Of a stretch of DNA of 64,000 bases, positions 25,713-34,576 are shown piece by piece; positions within the stretch are counted from its first letter, which is position 1; each line of letters opens with the position of its first letter. This DNA is from Ruania rhizosphaerae (GTDB lineage Bacteria > Actinomycetota > Actinomycetes > Actinomycetales > Beutenbergiaceae), in contig NZ_VSMB01000006.1 of assembly GCF_009805705.1 (NCBI RefSeq), forward strand, positions 1 to 64,000. Reading direction: 5' to 3'. The notes under the pieces are model-generated. The model worked only from the letters and a program-made list of their open reading frames with translations, was not told the DNA's origin and ran no database searches. Position numbers and translations under genes: made by a program.

Positions 25713-27937
25713 CGGTCTGCCTCCTGAGTTCCGGCGATCCCGGTCAGCTCGAGTTCGGAGTGCCGCAGGCACGCGGTCCGGTGCCTGCCGAAGTCGTCCT
25801 GGCCGTCGACCACGTCGGCCGTCGGCACCAGCGCAGGTGGGGCCCCGTCACACAGGCCGGCGACGGCGTGGCGACAGCGGGTGTGGAAGAAGCACCCGGC
25901 CGGGCGGTCGATCGGGTCGGGGAGATCGTCGGAGAGCCGGATGCGGCGGCCCTCGCCGCGGCGCGCAGGATCGGCGATCGGGACGGCGGAGAGCAGGGCC
26001 TCGGTGTAGGGGTGCTGTGGGTCGTCGAAGACCTGCTGGGTGTCGGCGACCTCCACCACCTTCCCGAGGTACATGACGGCCACCCGATCGCAGACGGACT
26101 GCACGACCGACAAGTCGTGGGAGATGAAGAGATAGGTGAGGTCCAGCTCGTCCTGCAGGTCCTGCAGCAGGTTGAGGATCTGCGCCCGGACGGAGACGTC
26201 GAGCGCGGAGACTGCTTCGTCGGCGACGACGAGCTTCGGCTCGAGGATCAGCGCGCGCGCGATGTTTACCCGCTGGCGCTGGCCTCCGGAGAAGGCGTGC
26301 GGGTAGCGGTCCATGTAGTCCGGTGACAACCCCACACGCCGCAGCATCTGAGCGACGCGATCCTGCAGTTCCGAGCCGGTGGCCACGCGATGGGTCACGA
26401 GTGGCTCACCGATGATCTGCCCCAGCGTCATCCGGGGATTGAGCGAGGAGAACGGGTCCTGGAAGATCATCCGTACCTCACGCTGGTGAGATCGCAGGTC
26501 CCCGCCGTGCAGTCCAGCCAGGTCGACGGCGTCGTCGGAGCCGCTGTAGAGGATCTGCCCCTCGGTAGGGTCCTCGGCCCGTACGATGCACCGGCCGAGC
26601 GTCGTCTTCCCGCATCCCGACTCGCCGACCAAGCCGAGCGTCTCGCCAGGGCGGATGCTGAGGGACACGCCGTCGAGGGCATGCACGTCGGCGCGGTGGC
26701 GGTTGAGGAAGCCCGAACGCACGGGGAAACGCATGGAGACCTCGCGCACTTCCAGTAGCGGCGCGGACTCCGTCAGATTGTTCCCCGTGGCACTGGTGAC
26801 GTTCTCCGCATGGGCGCGCTCCGCCGTCGTGGGGGTGGCTTCCCGGCGGAGGGTGGGAAGCCCCAGCTCGACCTCGGATCCGAGCGCCTCGGGGTCCCAC
26901 CGGTGACACTCGATCAGGCTGGCGCCGTCATCAAGGGTGCGTGGCGCCGTCACCTCGCACAGGCCGGCCACGGCCACATCGCACCGTGGGTGGAAGCTGC
27001 AGCCGGTCGGCCGGTGCGCGCCGTGGGGGACGGTGCCGCGGATCGTGCTCAGGCGTCCGGCGCTGCGCCGAGTGTGTCCCAGGGTCGGGATGGAGCCCAT
27101 CAATGCGCGCGTGTAGGGGTGGCGCGGATTCTCGAAGATCTCCTCCACGGTCCCCTGTTCGACCACGCGTCCCAGGTACATCACAGCCACCTCATCAGCG
27201 ATCTCCGCCACGACGCCCAGGTCGTGGGTGATGAACAGCACCGACATCCCGGTCTCGTCCTGGAGCTCACGGAACAGGTCGAGGATGCGGGCCTGGATGG
27301 TGACGTCGAGCGCCGTGGTCGGCTCGTCCGCGATGAGCAGCGTGGGATCGCCGGCGAGCGCCATCGCGATCATCACTCTCTGGCACATGCCGCCCGACAT
27401 CTGCCACGGGTAGGCATCGACCCGTGTGTGGGCTTTCGGGATGCCGACTCGGGTCAGCAGCTCGACGGCGCGCTCGCGGGCCTGCTGCTTGGTCATGCCC
27501 TGGTGCAGGCGCAGCATCTCCCCGAGCTGGGCTCCGACGGTGTACATCGGGGAGAGCGAGGCGATCGGTTCCTGGAACACCATGCCGATCTCCTGTGCCC
27601 GCACGTGGCGGATGTCGGCGCCCTTGGGGTCCATTGCGGCCAGGTCCACGTGCCCCAGAGTGGGGCTGTTCCACCAGACGTGGCCGGCGTTGACGTGCCC
27701 GGGATGGTCCACCAGGCCGAGCACGGACCGGGCGGTGACGGACTTGCCGCAGCCGGACTCGCCGACGATGCATACGGTCTTGCCGGCCGGGACGGTCAGA
27801 TCGACGCCGTGCACGGCCTGCACCATGCCGTCCCGGGTGGCGAACTGCGTGTGCAGCCCGCTGAGCTCGAGCAGTGGGTGCCCGGCGTGATCTCCGACGG
27901 CGTCCGTCGCCATGGTCGTGGCACTTTCAGTGGTCAT
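25709..27937 (-). CDS. Fused double ATP-binding subunit of a peptide/oligosaccharide ABC transporter (DppD-DppF fusion)
   Basis: This 742-residue protein carries two full ABC ATPase domains. The first has Walker [11 protein letters not shown], signature MSGGMCQR and Walker [13 protein letters not shown], then the oligopeptide C-terminal extension with [10 protein letters not shown] cysteines. The second has [18 protein letters not shown] and [12 protein letters not shown], and its own extension with [10 protein letters not shown]. The two are normally separate DppD and DppF chains. The start ATG is four bases after the permease stop. It powers uptake by the two permeases that precede it in the operon. 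Confidence 0.92.
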   Translation of the reverse strand: MTTESATTMATDAVGDHAGHPLLELSGLHTQFATRDGMVQAVHGVDLTVPAGKTVCIVGESGCGKSVTARSVLGLVDHPGHVNAGHVWWNSPTLGHVDLAAMDPKGADIRHVRAQEIGMVFQEPIASLSPMYTVGAQLGEMLRLHQGMTKQQARERAVELLTRVGIPKAHTRVDAYPWQMSGGMCQRVMIAMALAGDPTLLIADEPTTALDVTIQARILDLFRELQDETGMSVLFITHDLGVVAEIADEVAVMYLGRVVEQGTVEEIFENPRHPYTRALMGSIPTLGHTRRSAGRLSTIRGTVPHGAHRPTGCSFHPRCDVAVAGLCEVTAPRTLDDGASLIECHRWDPEALGSEVELGLPTLRREATPTTAERAHAENVTSATGNNLTESAPLLEVREVSMRFPVRSGFLNRHRADVHALDGVSLSIRPGETLGLVGESGCGKTTLGRCIVRAEDPTEGQILYSGSDDAVDLAGLHGGDLRSHQREVRMIFQDPFSSLNPRMTLGQIIGEPLVTHRVATGSELQDRVAQMLRRVGLSPDYMDRYPHAFSGGQRQRVNIARALILEPKLVVADEAVSALDVSVRAQILNLLQDLQDELDLTYLFISHDLSVVQSVCDRVAVMYLGKVVEVADTQQVFDDPQHPYTEALLSAVPIADPARRGEGRRIRLSDDLPDPIDRPAGCFFHTRCRHAVAGLCDGAPPALVPTADVVDGQDDFGRHRTACLRHSELELTGIAGTQEADR

Positions 27938-27941
27938 GGGG

Positions 27942-29114
27942 TCAGCTCCGGTAGGGGTCGGCGGCGTCGCGCAGACCGTCGCCGACGAAGTTGAGGGACA
28001 GGACGGCGAGCACCACGGCCAGGCCGGGCAGGAGCAGCCAGGGAGCGTCCTGGAGGACCCGGAAGTTCTGTGCCTGTTCCAGCAGCACGCCCCAGGAGAT
28101 GGTCGGGGCCCGCAGCCCGAGCCCGAGGAAGGACAGCGAGGTCTCGGCAAGGATCATCGCGGGGATGGACAGGGTGAGTGAGGCGATCAGGTGGCTGGAG
28201 AAGGAGGGCAGCATGTGCCGGAAGATCACTCGCCTGCCGCGTGCGCCGTCGAGCCGGGCGGAGACCACGAACTCCTCGGTGCGTAGCGAGAGGAATCGGC
28301 CGCGGACGACCCGGGCCAGGTCGGTCCAGGCCACCAGCGCCAGGATGATGGTGATCGCAAAGTAGCGCTGTGTCGTTCCCCAGTCGCGGGGGAGCGCAGC
28401 TGCCAGGCCGAGCCAGAGCGGGAGGGTCGGCAGGGACATGAAGAACTCCACCGCCCGCTGGATCAGGGTATCGGTGCGGCCTCCGACGTAGCCGGAGATA
28501 CCGCCGAGCGTCACGCCCAGGCCGAACGCGAGGGCGACACCTACCAGCCCGATGGTCATGGAGATGCGGGTGCCGTGGATGATCATGGAGAACAGGTCGC
28601 GCCCGAGCCGGTCCGCGCCGAGCAGGTAGACCGGGTCCTCCGCATCGGTGGGGCCGATGAGGTGGCGGTCCCAGGTGACCGGCCCGATCACCGTGTATGG
28701 ATCCCCCTGGACGAAGAAGCCCAAGTCGATGCGATCGTCCGGGTTCTCTGTATGGGTCAGGGCGAAGGTGTCGGGATCCTGCTCGAGCTCGTAGCCGTAG
28801 ACGTGCAGGCCCCAGTCGCCGTCACTGACCAGGTGGAGCTGCTGTGGCGGTGCGTAGATGTAGTCCGAGTCGAATGTGCTGGAGGAGTAGGGCGCCAGGA
28901 ACGGTGCGAACAGGGCGACCGAGTAGAAGATGATCAGACCTGCCAGGCCGATCATGGCGAGCCGGTGGGAGCGGAACCGCCACCACACCAGGCGCCACTG
29001 GCTGGCGCGATCCTTGTCCCGCACCGGCGGCTGGTCGATGTCCTCATGCGTCGTGAGCGCTTCGGGCGCGGCGGTGGCGGGGTTGCCGGCTTCGGGGATC
29101 GTGTGGTGTGTCAT
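27942..29114 (-). CDS. ABC transporter permease (DppC/OppC type)
   Basis: The 390-residue protein has a cytoplasmic N-terminus of about 50 residues, a first membrane helix (GLAGLIIFYSVALFAPFLAP) and a long external loop of about 100 residues. The core of five helices has LGADRLGRDLFSMIIHGTRIS and the late SFLGLGLRAPTISWGVLL. Its start overlaps the DppB-like stop by four bases. The long first external loop (YIYAPPQQLH onward) is typical of OppC proteins in actinobacteria. Confidence 0.92.
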   Translation of the reverse strand: MTHHTIPEAGNPATAAPEALTTHEDIDQPPVRDKDRASQWRLVWWRFRSHRLAMIGLAGLIIFYSVALFAPFLAPYSSSTFDSDYIYAPPQQLHLVSDGDWGLHVYGYELEQDPDTFALTHTENPDDRIDLGFFVQGDPYTVIGPVTWDRHLIGPTDAEDPVYLLGADRLGRDLFSMIIHGTRISMTIGLVGVALAFGLGVTLGGISGYVGGRTDTLIQRAVEFFMSLPTLPLWLGLAAALPRDWGTTQRYFAITIILALVAWTDLARVVRGRFLSLRTEEFVVSARLDGARGRRVIFRHMLPSFSSHLIASLTLSIPAMILAETSLSFLGLGLRAPTISWGVLLEQAQNFRVLQDAPWLLLPGLAVVLAVLSLNFVGDGLRDAADPYRS

Positions 29115-30103
29115 CGGGCACCGAGCCTCACTCGCGGGTCGAGCCGCGCCAGAAGGATGTCGGACAGGAGGGTGCCGACCACGGTCAGCACGCTGACGAT
29201 GAGGATGATCGCGCCGGCGAGGTACATGTCCTGGCTGCGCAGGGCGCGCAGTAGCAGCGGCCCGGTGGTGGGCAGGGACAGCACCTGGGAGACGATGATC
29301 TCTCCGGAGACGAGGGCGGGCAGGACCCAGCCGATCGTGGACAGGAACGGGTTGACCGCGACCCGGAGCGGGTACTTGAGCAGGATCCGCCGTTCGGTCA
29401 GGCCATGGGCACGGGCGGCGACCACGTACGGCTTGCGCAGCTCGTCCAGGAGGTTGGCCCGCAGGACCCGGACGAGGCCGGCCGTCCCGGCCGTGCCGAG
29501 CACCACCATCGGGATCCATAGGTGACCCAGTAGGTCGAGGAACTTCCCGAAGCTCCAGGGAGCAGAGGCGTACTCATCGGAGAACAGGCCACCCACCGGC
29601 TGCCCGAACACCGTCAGCGCGATGTACATCAGCGCCAGCGCGAGCAGGAAGTTCGGAATCGCGACGCCGAGGAAGGCGATCGTGGTGGCCACGTAGTCGC
29701 CGATGGAGTACTGCTTCACGGCGGAGAAGATGCCGATCGGGAAGGCGATCGCCCAGGTGAACAGCAGGGTGGAGAACGTCAGCAGCATGGTGAACGGGAG
29801 CGTGCTGCCGAGCAGGTAACCGACCGGCCGGTTCCACTGGAAAGAGTGACCGAAGTCGCCGTGGAAGACGATGTTGGAGATCCAGGTCCAGTACTGCACG
29901 TAGAAGGGCTGGTCCAGACCGTAGCGGTCCCGGAGCGCTTCGATCGTGGCGGCGTCCATGGACTGACCGTCCGCCTCCATCTGGGCGATCATCGTGGTGA
30001 TGTAGTCGCCCGGCGGAAGCTGGATGATCGCGAACGCGACGATCGAGATCAAGATCAGCGTCGGCACCATGTACAGGAGCCTGCGGCCGATGAAGGTCAG
30101 CAT
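29111..30103 (-). CDS. ABC transporter permease (DppB/OppB type)
   Basis: The 330-residue protein opens with MLTFIGRRLLYMVPTLILIS and then PPGDYITTMIAQ, a classic DppB start. It has about six membrane helices and the permease loop in LLDELRKPYVVAARAHGLTE. It pairs with the next permease. It lies 92 bases behind the binding-protein gene, with a hairpin in that gap. Confidence 0.92.
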   Translation of the reverse strand: MLTFIGRRLLYMVPTLILISIVAFAIIQLPPGDYITTMIAQMEADGQSMDAATIEALRDRYGLDQPFYVQYWTWISNIVFHGDFGHSFQWNRPVGYLLGSTLPFTMLLTFSTLLFTWAIAFPIGIFSAVKQYSIGDYVATTIAFLGVAIPNFLLALALMYIALTVFGQPVGGLFSDEYASAPWSFGKFLDLLGHLWIPMVVLGTAGTAGLVRVLRANLLDELRKPYVVAARAHGLTERRILLKYPLRVAVNPFLSTIGWVLPALVSGEIIVSQVLSLPTTGPLLLRALRSQDMYLAGAIILIVSVLTVVGTLLSDILLARLDPRVRLGAR

Positions 30104-30148
30104 CGAGAGGACCTCTTTCGTGTGGCGTGGTCGCCGACTAGGGAGGGC

Positions 30149-30189
30149 ATCCGGTCGGACGCCGCCTCGCGGGCGACGTCCGACCGGAT
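30149..30189 (-). terminator. Intercistronic hairpin behind the family-5 binding-protein gene
   Basis: A perfect 13-base-pair stem (ATCCGGTCGGACG with CGTCCGACCGGAT) surrounds a 15-base loop directly after the binding-protein stop. As at 11206-11234, its place between binding protein and permease suggests partial termination or 3' protection. Confidence 0.7.
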
Positions 30190-30195
30190 CGGGTT

Positions 30196-32208
30196 CTACT
30201 GAGCGAGGTAGTACTGCTCAGGGTTGGACAGTGCTGGCGTCTTGACGCGGTAGCTGTCCGGGATGGTGGTCGGCACGTTGTGGAAGTCATTGCTGACGAT
30301 CCCGTAGCCGGCCCCGGGACGGACCGTGCCGATGTGGTAGAACTCCTCGGCCGTGATCTGCAGGAGCTGCTCCATCAGGTCCTGCTGCCCCTCGGCGTCG
30401 GCGGTGCGGAGTAGCTCGTCATACAGTTCGAACTGTTCCTGCGTGGCCGCCGGAGGCTCTTCACCGTCTTCTCCGCCGGTGGTGTACCACTGCGCCCAGA
30501 GAGAGGCGAAGTCCGAACGGTCGGAGAGTGGTGCGTACCAGTACGGGTTCTGCGTCACGTCAGTACCGCCACCGGCCAGCCAGACCACGGCGTCGAAGTT
30601 GTTGCTGCGACGACGCTCCTCGAAGAGCGAACGGTCCATGGGATCGGGTGTCATCGTGATGCCGACATCGGCCCAGTCGTCCGAGATCAGTGCCAGGGCG
30701 TCCTCGAAACCGGGTAGGCCTGCGTGCTCGACCGAGAACGTGATCGGTTCCCCATCGGGGCCCAGCCGCCGTCCCTCGGAGTCACGCTCGGCGTAGCCGG
30801 CGTCGTCGAGGTACTGGTTCGCCAAGTCGACGTCGAACTCGGTGTATTGGGTGGCCATCTCCTCGTCGTAGAAGGGTGAGGTCGGCTGTGGGGACACCTG
30901 CGACGGCGTGCCCTGTCGTTGGTACACCGTGTTGACCAGTTCGTCGCGGTCGATGGCGTGGGAGAGACCGACGCGGAAATCGCGATTCGTGAAGATCTCG
31001 CGCATCTGGTCGTCCTCGTGGGTGAGGTTGAACATCACGACGAGTTCGTTGGCCAGCCCAGGAGCCAGCTCGAAGAAGTCGTAGTTGCCCTCGGCGCGCG
31101 CCTCGGCCAGTACTGGCTTGTTCGCCGGCTCGTTGAAGTGCCGTGAATGCATATCGATGTCACCCTGCATTGCTGCGGCCAGCATGACCTCGGGCTCGTT
31201 CATCACGGTGTAGCGCACCGCGTCGAGGTAGGGCAGCTGGTTCCCCGCAGTATCGACCTTGAAGTAGTACGGGTTGCGCTCGGCCTCCACGCGGGACCCC
31301 GTACCGAGCGGCTCGGTGATCACCCACGGATTCATCACCGGGTAGTCGGTGTTGGTGTTGTAGTCGAACTTGGCGGCGAGCAGATCCTGCCAGCTGTCGT
31401 AGCCCTCGGACTCGACGAGGTCATCGAGATCGTCGTTGTACTGCGGGAGGTACTCCTCGAGGTAGTGACGCGGCGCGATCAGGGTGTTTGCCCCGGCGCC
31501 GCCGCTCGCCATCGAGGAAAGGAACATCCCGTTGGGCTGGTCGAAGGCGATGGTGAAGGTGTAGTCGTCCTCGACCTGCAGAGTGGCGAGCTCGCCGTCA
31601 TGCATCAGAGGTCCGGCGCCCAGGCCGCGAATCGAGGCCAGGTCCTCATCCGTCCACAGGTCGTTGAAGGCGAACTCGATGTCTGCCGTGGTGAACGGCT
31701 CACCGTCGGACCAGCGCATGCCCTCGCGCAGGGTGAAGGTGAACTCCTGGCTGTCCTCGCTCACCTCGTATCCAGCGGCGATGTTGGGGATCACTTCCGC
31801 GTCGCCGGGCGCCCCGGTCCAGTCCGAGGCCCAGCGGACCAGGCCCTCGTAGCCGATCGTCAGGTCCAGCCACACCTCGTCGCCGGGACCCGTGGTGGCG
31901 GTGCGCCACGTGCCCCCGTACTGGCCGACCTGCTCCGTGGGCTCGACGACCAGCGGATCCTCCGGGAGTCGTTCCTCCACCGGTGGGAGTTCGCCCGATT
32001 CCACGAGTTCCGCAAGCATCGGGGCCTCGCCACTGCTGGCTGGTTCGCCAGCTGAGCTCTCGCTCGGATCGTCCACAGGTTCACCGGTGCAGGCAGCGAG
32101 CAGCGCTGCAGTCGCGGTCAGTGCGGTGGCTGCGACAACGCGCCGGCGGCCCACCAGACCACGGGGGCGTGCGGCCGGTTGGCCGCCAGATGGTCGAAGT
32201 CGTGTCAT
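30196..32208 (-). CDS. ABC transporter family-5 substrate-binding lipoprotein
   Basis: The 670-residue protein has a lipoprotein signal (AATALTATAALLAAC) and a family-5 (DppA/OppA) binding fold. It has the conserved FTFTLREGMRWSDGEPFTTADIEFAFN stretch at its first third, and a length at the upper end of the family. Similar large family-5 proteins in actinobacteria and Thermotogae bind oligosaccharides rather than peptides. It is the first gene of the minus-strand operon. The ATG was chosen for its signal peptide and AGAGG; upstream in-frame codons are arginine repeats from a tandem DNA repeat. Confidence 0.9.
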   Translation of the reverse strand: MTRLRPSGGQPAARPRGLVGRRRVVAATALTATAALLAACTGEPVDDPSESSAGEPASSGEAPMLAELVESGELPPVEERLPEDPLVVEPTEQVGQYGGTWRTATTGPGDEVWLDLTIGYEGLVRWASDWTGAPGDAEVIPNIAAGYEVSEDSQEFTFTLREGMRWSDGEPFTTADIEFAFNDLWTDEDLASIRGLGAGPLMHDGELATLQVEDDYTFTIAFDQPNGMFLSSMASGGAGANTLIAPRHYLEEYLPQYNDDLDDLVESEGYDSWQDLLAAKFDYNTNTDYPVMNPWVITEPLGTGSRVEAERNPYYFKVDTAGNQLPYLDAVRYTVMNEPEVMLAAAMQGDIDMHSRHFNEPANKPVLAEARAEGNYDFFELAPGLANELVVMFNLTHEDDQMREIFTNRDFRVGLSHAIDRDELVNTVYQRQGTPSQVSPQPTSPFYDEEMATQYTEFDVDLANQYLDDAGYAERDSEGRRLGPDGEPITFSVEHAGLPGFEDALALISDDWADVGITMTPDPMDRSLFEERRRSNNFDAVVWLAGGGTDVTQNPYWYAPLSDRSDFASLWAQWYTTGGEDGEEPPAATQEQFELYDELLRTADAEGQQDLMEQLLQITAEEFYHIGTVRPGAGYGIVSNDFHNVPTTIPDSYRVKTPALSNPEQYYLAQ

Positions 32209-32266
32209 GTCGGGCCTCTCTCCTCGTCGAGTTCGGGTCGAACAGCCGCCGCCGGAATCGCTGACC

Positions 32267-32293
32267 GATCGTCGTGATCGTCGCGATCGTCGT
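32267..32293. repeat. Three 9-base tandem repeats GATCGTCGY
   Basis: GATCGTCGT, GATCGTCGC and GATCGTCGT follow each other, then a partial fourth copy begins GATCG. The array lies about 60-85 bases upstream of the family-5 binding-protein start, in its 5' untranslated or promoter region. Confidence 0.75.
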
Positions 32294-32452
32294 GATCGCT
32301 GGACGCGGTTGGGCACGGCGGCCTTGGTGACCTTCACTATGCCGAGCGCATTCGGCGTGACTCCATAGACTCGTTACCGCCTATTTGCACAAATCGCTGA
32401 CGGCGTTCGGCCATCGAAGCAGCGTGCTGTGGTCCGGTGCAAGCTCTGGATG

Positions 32453-33034
32453 TCAGCGGGAACGGATGACGCGAGCCGGTACCCCGACGGCGAGACTGTT
32501 CGGCGGAATGTCCGAAGTCACCACGGCTCCCGCGCCGATGACGCTGCCGTGACCGATGCGGACGCCAGCCATCACGCTGACGCGTCCAGCCAGCCAGACG
32601 TCGTCCTCGATCGTGATCGGGGCCGGTTCGACACCCTGGGTATGGATCGGTGCCCCGGGCGCGAAGCGATGGTTTGCCGCGATGAGCATCACGTGCGGGG
32701 CGATCCGGACGCCGTCGCCGATCCAGATCTGCCCGCTTGGGTCTGCCCGGGTGCCGTAGCCCACGAGCACGGCGTAGGCCTGCACGGAGCAGTCCTCACC
32801 CAGCCGGACGTTGCCTTGCACGACGGCGCCGGGTGCCACCGCGGCCCGCTCGCCCAGCACGATCTCGCCCCCTCGCGGGTGGATCCGCGCCTCGGGGTGG
32901 ATCCGTACTGAGCCGGGTGCCGTGATGTGCTTGTGCCGGCGCATGCCTTGTCGACCGAGCCAGAGGAGGGCGCTCTGTCGCAGGCCGCGCGGTGGCAGCG
33001 AACTGTGTCCGCCGTCCAGGAGTCTCCAGCTCAT
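32453..33034 (-). CDS. Left-handed beta-helix (hexapeptide) acyltransferase
   Basis: The 193-residue protein has hexapeptide repeats from about residue 40 ([37 protein letters not shown]) and the catalytic-histidine loop [13 protein letters not shown]. It ends in [15 protein letters not shown]. This is the fold of sugar O-acetyltransferases such as maltose or serine acetyltransferase. Its ATG overlaps the stop of the preceding propeller gene, so it is co-translated with it. It probably acetylates, or in concert handles, an acetylated sugar. Confidence 0.85.
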   Translation of the reverse strand: MSWRLLDGGHSSLPPRGLRQSALLWLGRQGMRRHKHITAPGSVRIHPEARIHPRGGEIVLGERAAVAPGAVVQGNVRLGEDCSVQAYAVLVGYGTRADPSGQIWIGDGVRIAPHVMLIAANHRFAPGAPIHTQGVEPAPITIEDDVWLAGRVSVMAGVRIGHGSVIGAGAVVTSDIPPNSLAVGVPARVIRSR

Positions 33035-34269
33035 TGCGGAACCGCGATCTCGATCAGTGCTGCGTCGGGTCCGGGCAGGCTGTTGCAGAGGACTGTGCCC
33101 CCGCTGGGATGGAACACCGGGTGAGCGTCGATCCGATGGGGCGATCGGCCTGGCGGATAGTCGCTGCCGCTGCTGAGCGGGAGGGGTGTGGTGGCGAGCA
33201 CCTGCCCGTTCTCGCGAGAGATGAAGCAGACGCGGCCGTCGGGTGGGTAGTGGTCGGTGACGATCAGGTCGGGGTCGGTGGGGCTCACGCTCGGGTGGCC
33301 GCCTGAGCTGTGCGGGCTGATTCGCCGGTACCCACTCCCGTCGTAGCGCACCTCGGCCAGACACATCGCATCGGGATCGTCCGGGTCTGGGCCGTATCCG
33401 ATGAGGCGCTCGTTGTCGGGCTGCCAGGACCAGTGCACCCCACGCCGTCCGTGGGACAGGTTGACGGGTACATGCAGGTCGGTCAGGTCGCTTCGCAGCG
33501 TGACGACGTCCTTGATGCGTGGCTCGCCGCGGTCAGCGGGAACGCCGTTGTTGCCGTAGAAGAACAGCAGCCGCGAGCCGTCCGGGCTCCACCGAACACA
33601 GAAGACGAGCAGGGTGAGTCCGTCGTCGGCGCCCAAGCGGGCACGTGCTTCTTCGTCGGCTTCGCGGATCCGGTCGCCGTCCGGGTGCTGCGCGAGTACC
33701 TCAGCCGCGCTCAGGCGCAGCCGGGCGGATGGTGGGTCGAGGCTGTATTCGAACAGCCCGTGGGCGTCACGCTCCTGGATCGGGACCGGCGAGAGGTCCG
33801 GGTGGTAGGAGCCGTGGTGATTGGAGGCCTGGAGCATCCCGAGCAGTCCTGATAGCAGCGGACCGTCGTTCGGGGTGCCGCCATCCATCGACCCCTCGAC
33901 CACGTCCTCGGCGCCAGTGTGCAGGTCGCGGCGGAAGAATCGCGGTGAGTCCGGCGTGGCCGAGCCGTAGAAGACCGCTGAGCCGTCTGCGCTCCATGTC
34001 TGCCACCGCCCCGTGTGGAAGAAGGAGTTGTCTGTCGGGCCGGTCCCGAACCGGTCCACCTCGTGGCCGTCGGAGTCCAGCACCACGACATGGCTTTCTC
34101 CGCGCTCCAGGTCCGCGCAGGCTGCCAGGATCATTCCGCTGCCGTCCGGGCGGTACGGGCTCACGGTGTAGTAGGCATGGACCAGCCACAGCCCAGGAAC
34201 GGAGATCCGGCGCATGATGTCCGCGGGCGGGGCGTTGTGCAGATCGGCTGTGTTCACCTCAGTGATCAT
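33031..34269 (-). CDS. Beta-propeller protein, oligogalacturonate-lyase-like (PL22-like)
   Basis: The 412-residue protein looks like a seven-bladed propeller of the oligogalacturonide lyase type. Blade motifs include [13 protein letters not shown] and [15 protein letters not shown], followed by [17 protein letters not shown]. Near the end [18 protein letters not shown] and [19 protein letters not shown] supply the conserved His residues. No signal peptide is visible, so it acts in the cytoplasm. The start ATG follows CAGGAACG. Its partners (heparinase-like and acyltransferase genes) support a role in degrading uronic acid oligosaccharides. PL22 assignment is by motif memory, not a search. Confidence 0.6.
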   Translation of the reverse strand: MITEVNTADLHNAPPADIMRRISVPGLWLVHAYYTVSPYRPDGSGMILAACADLERGESHVVVLDSDGHEVDRFGTGPTDNSFFHTGRWQTWSADGSAVFYGSATPDSPRFFRRDLHTGAEDVVEGSMDGGTPNDGPLLSGLLGMLQASNHHGSYHPDLSPVPIQERDAHGLFEYSLDPPSARLRLSAAEVLAQHPDGDRIREADEEARARLGADDGLTLLVFCVRWSPDGSRLLFFYGNNGVPADRGEPRIKDVVTLRSDLTDLHVPVNLSHGRRGVHWSWQPDNERLIGYGPDPDDPDAMCLAEVRYDGSGYRRISPHSSGGHPSVSPTDPDLIVTDHYPPDGRVCFISRENGQVLATTPLPLSSGSDYPPGRSPHRIDAHPVFHPSGGTVLCNSLPGPDAALIEIAVPQ

Positions 34270-34576
34270 GCGTTCCTGGCTGTGCGATGTCCATGGATGG
34301 ATCCGGGAGCGTTTGCCACTTCTGCTACTGGTGTGAGTGCCGGGTACGTCCTGTCCTGTCGGCAGCGTTTCATACAAACTGCCCGGAGCTGCTCAGTGAT
34401 CAGCATCCATGCTGGCGGGCGGGCGCAGGCCGCAACGGCCGTACTGGACAGCGAACCAGGCTGTTCGAGTAGTTGTCCCAATCGATGACGACGTCCACTC
34501 GCCGGGGCGTTGCATTCACACCTGGCTGGCATTCACACCTGGCTGGCATTCGCGCTTGGTTGATATGCGGCCGACG
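34270..34576. other. Intergenic region of 307 bases with 17-base tandem repeats
   Basis: No gene is seen between the heparinase-like gene and the propeller gene. At 34513-34546 there are two identical copies of CATTCACACCTGGCTGG, and a degraded third copy follows at 34547-34563. The repeats lie just past the heparinase-like stop; the stretch near 34400-34480 could hold a promoter for the propeller gene. Confidence 0.6.
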
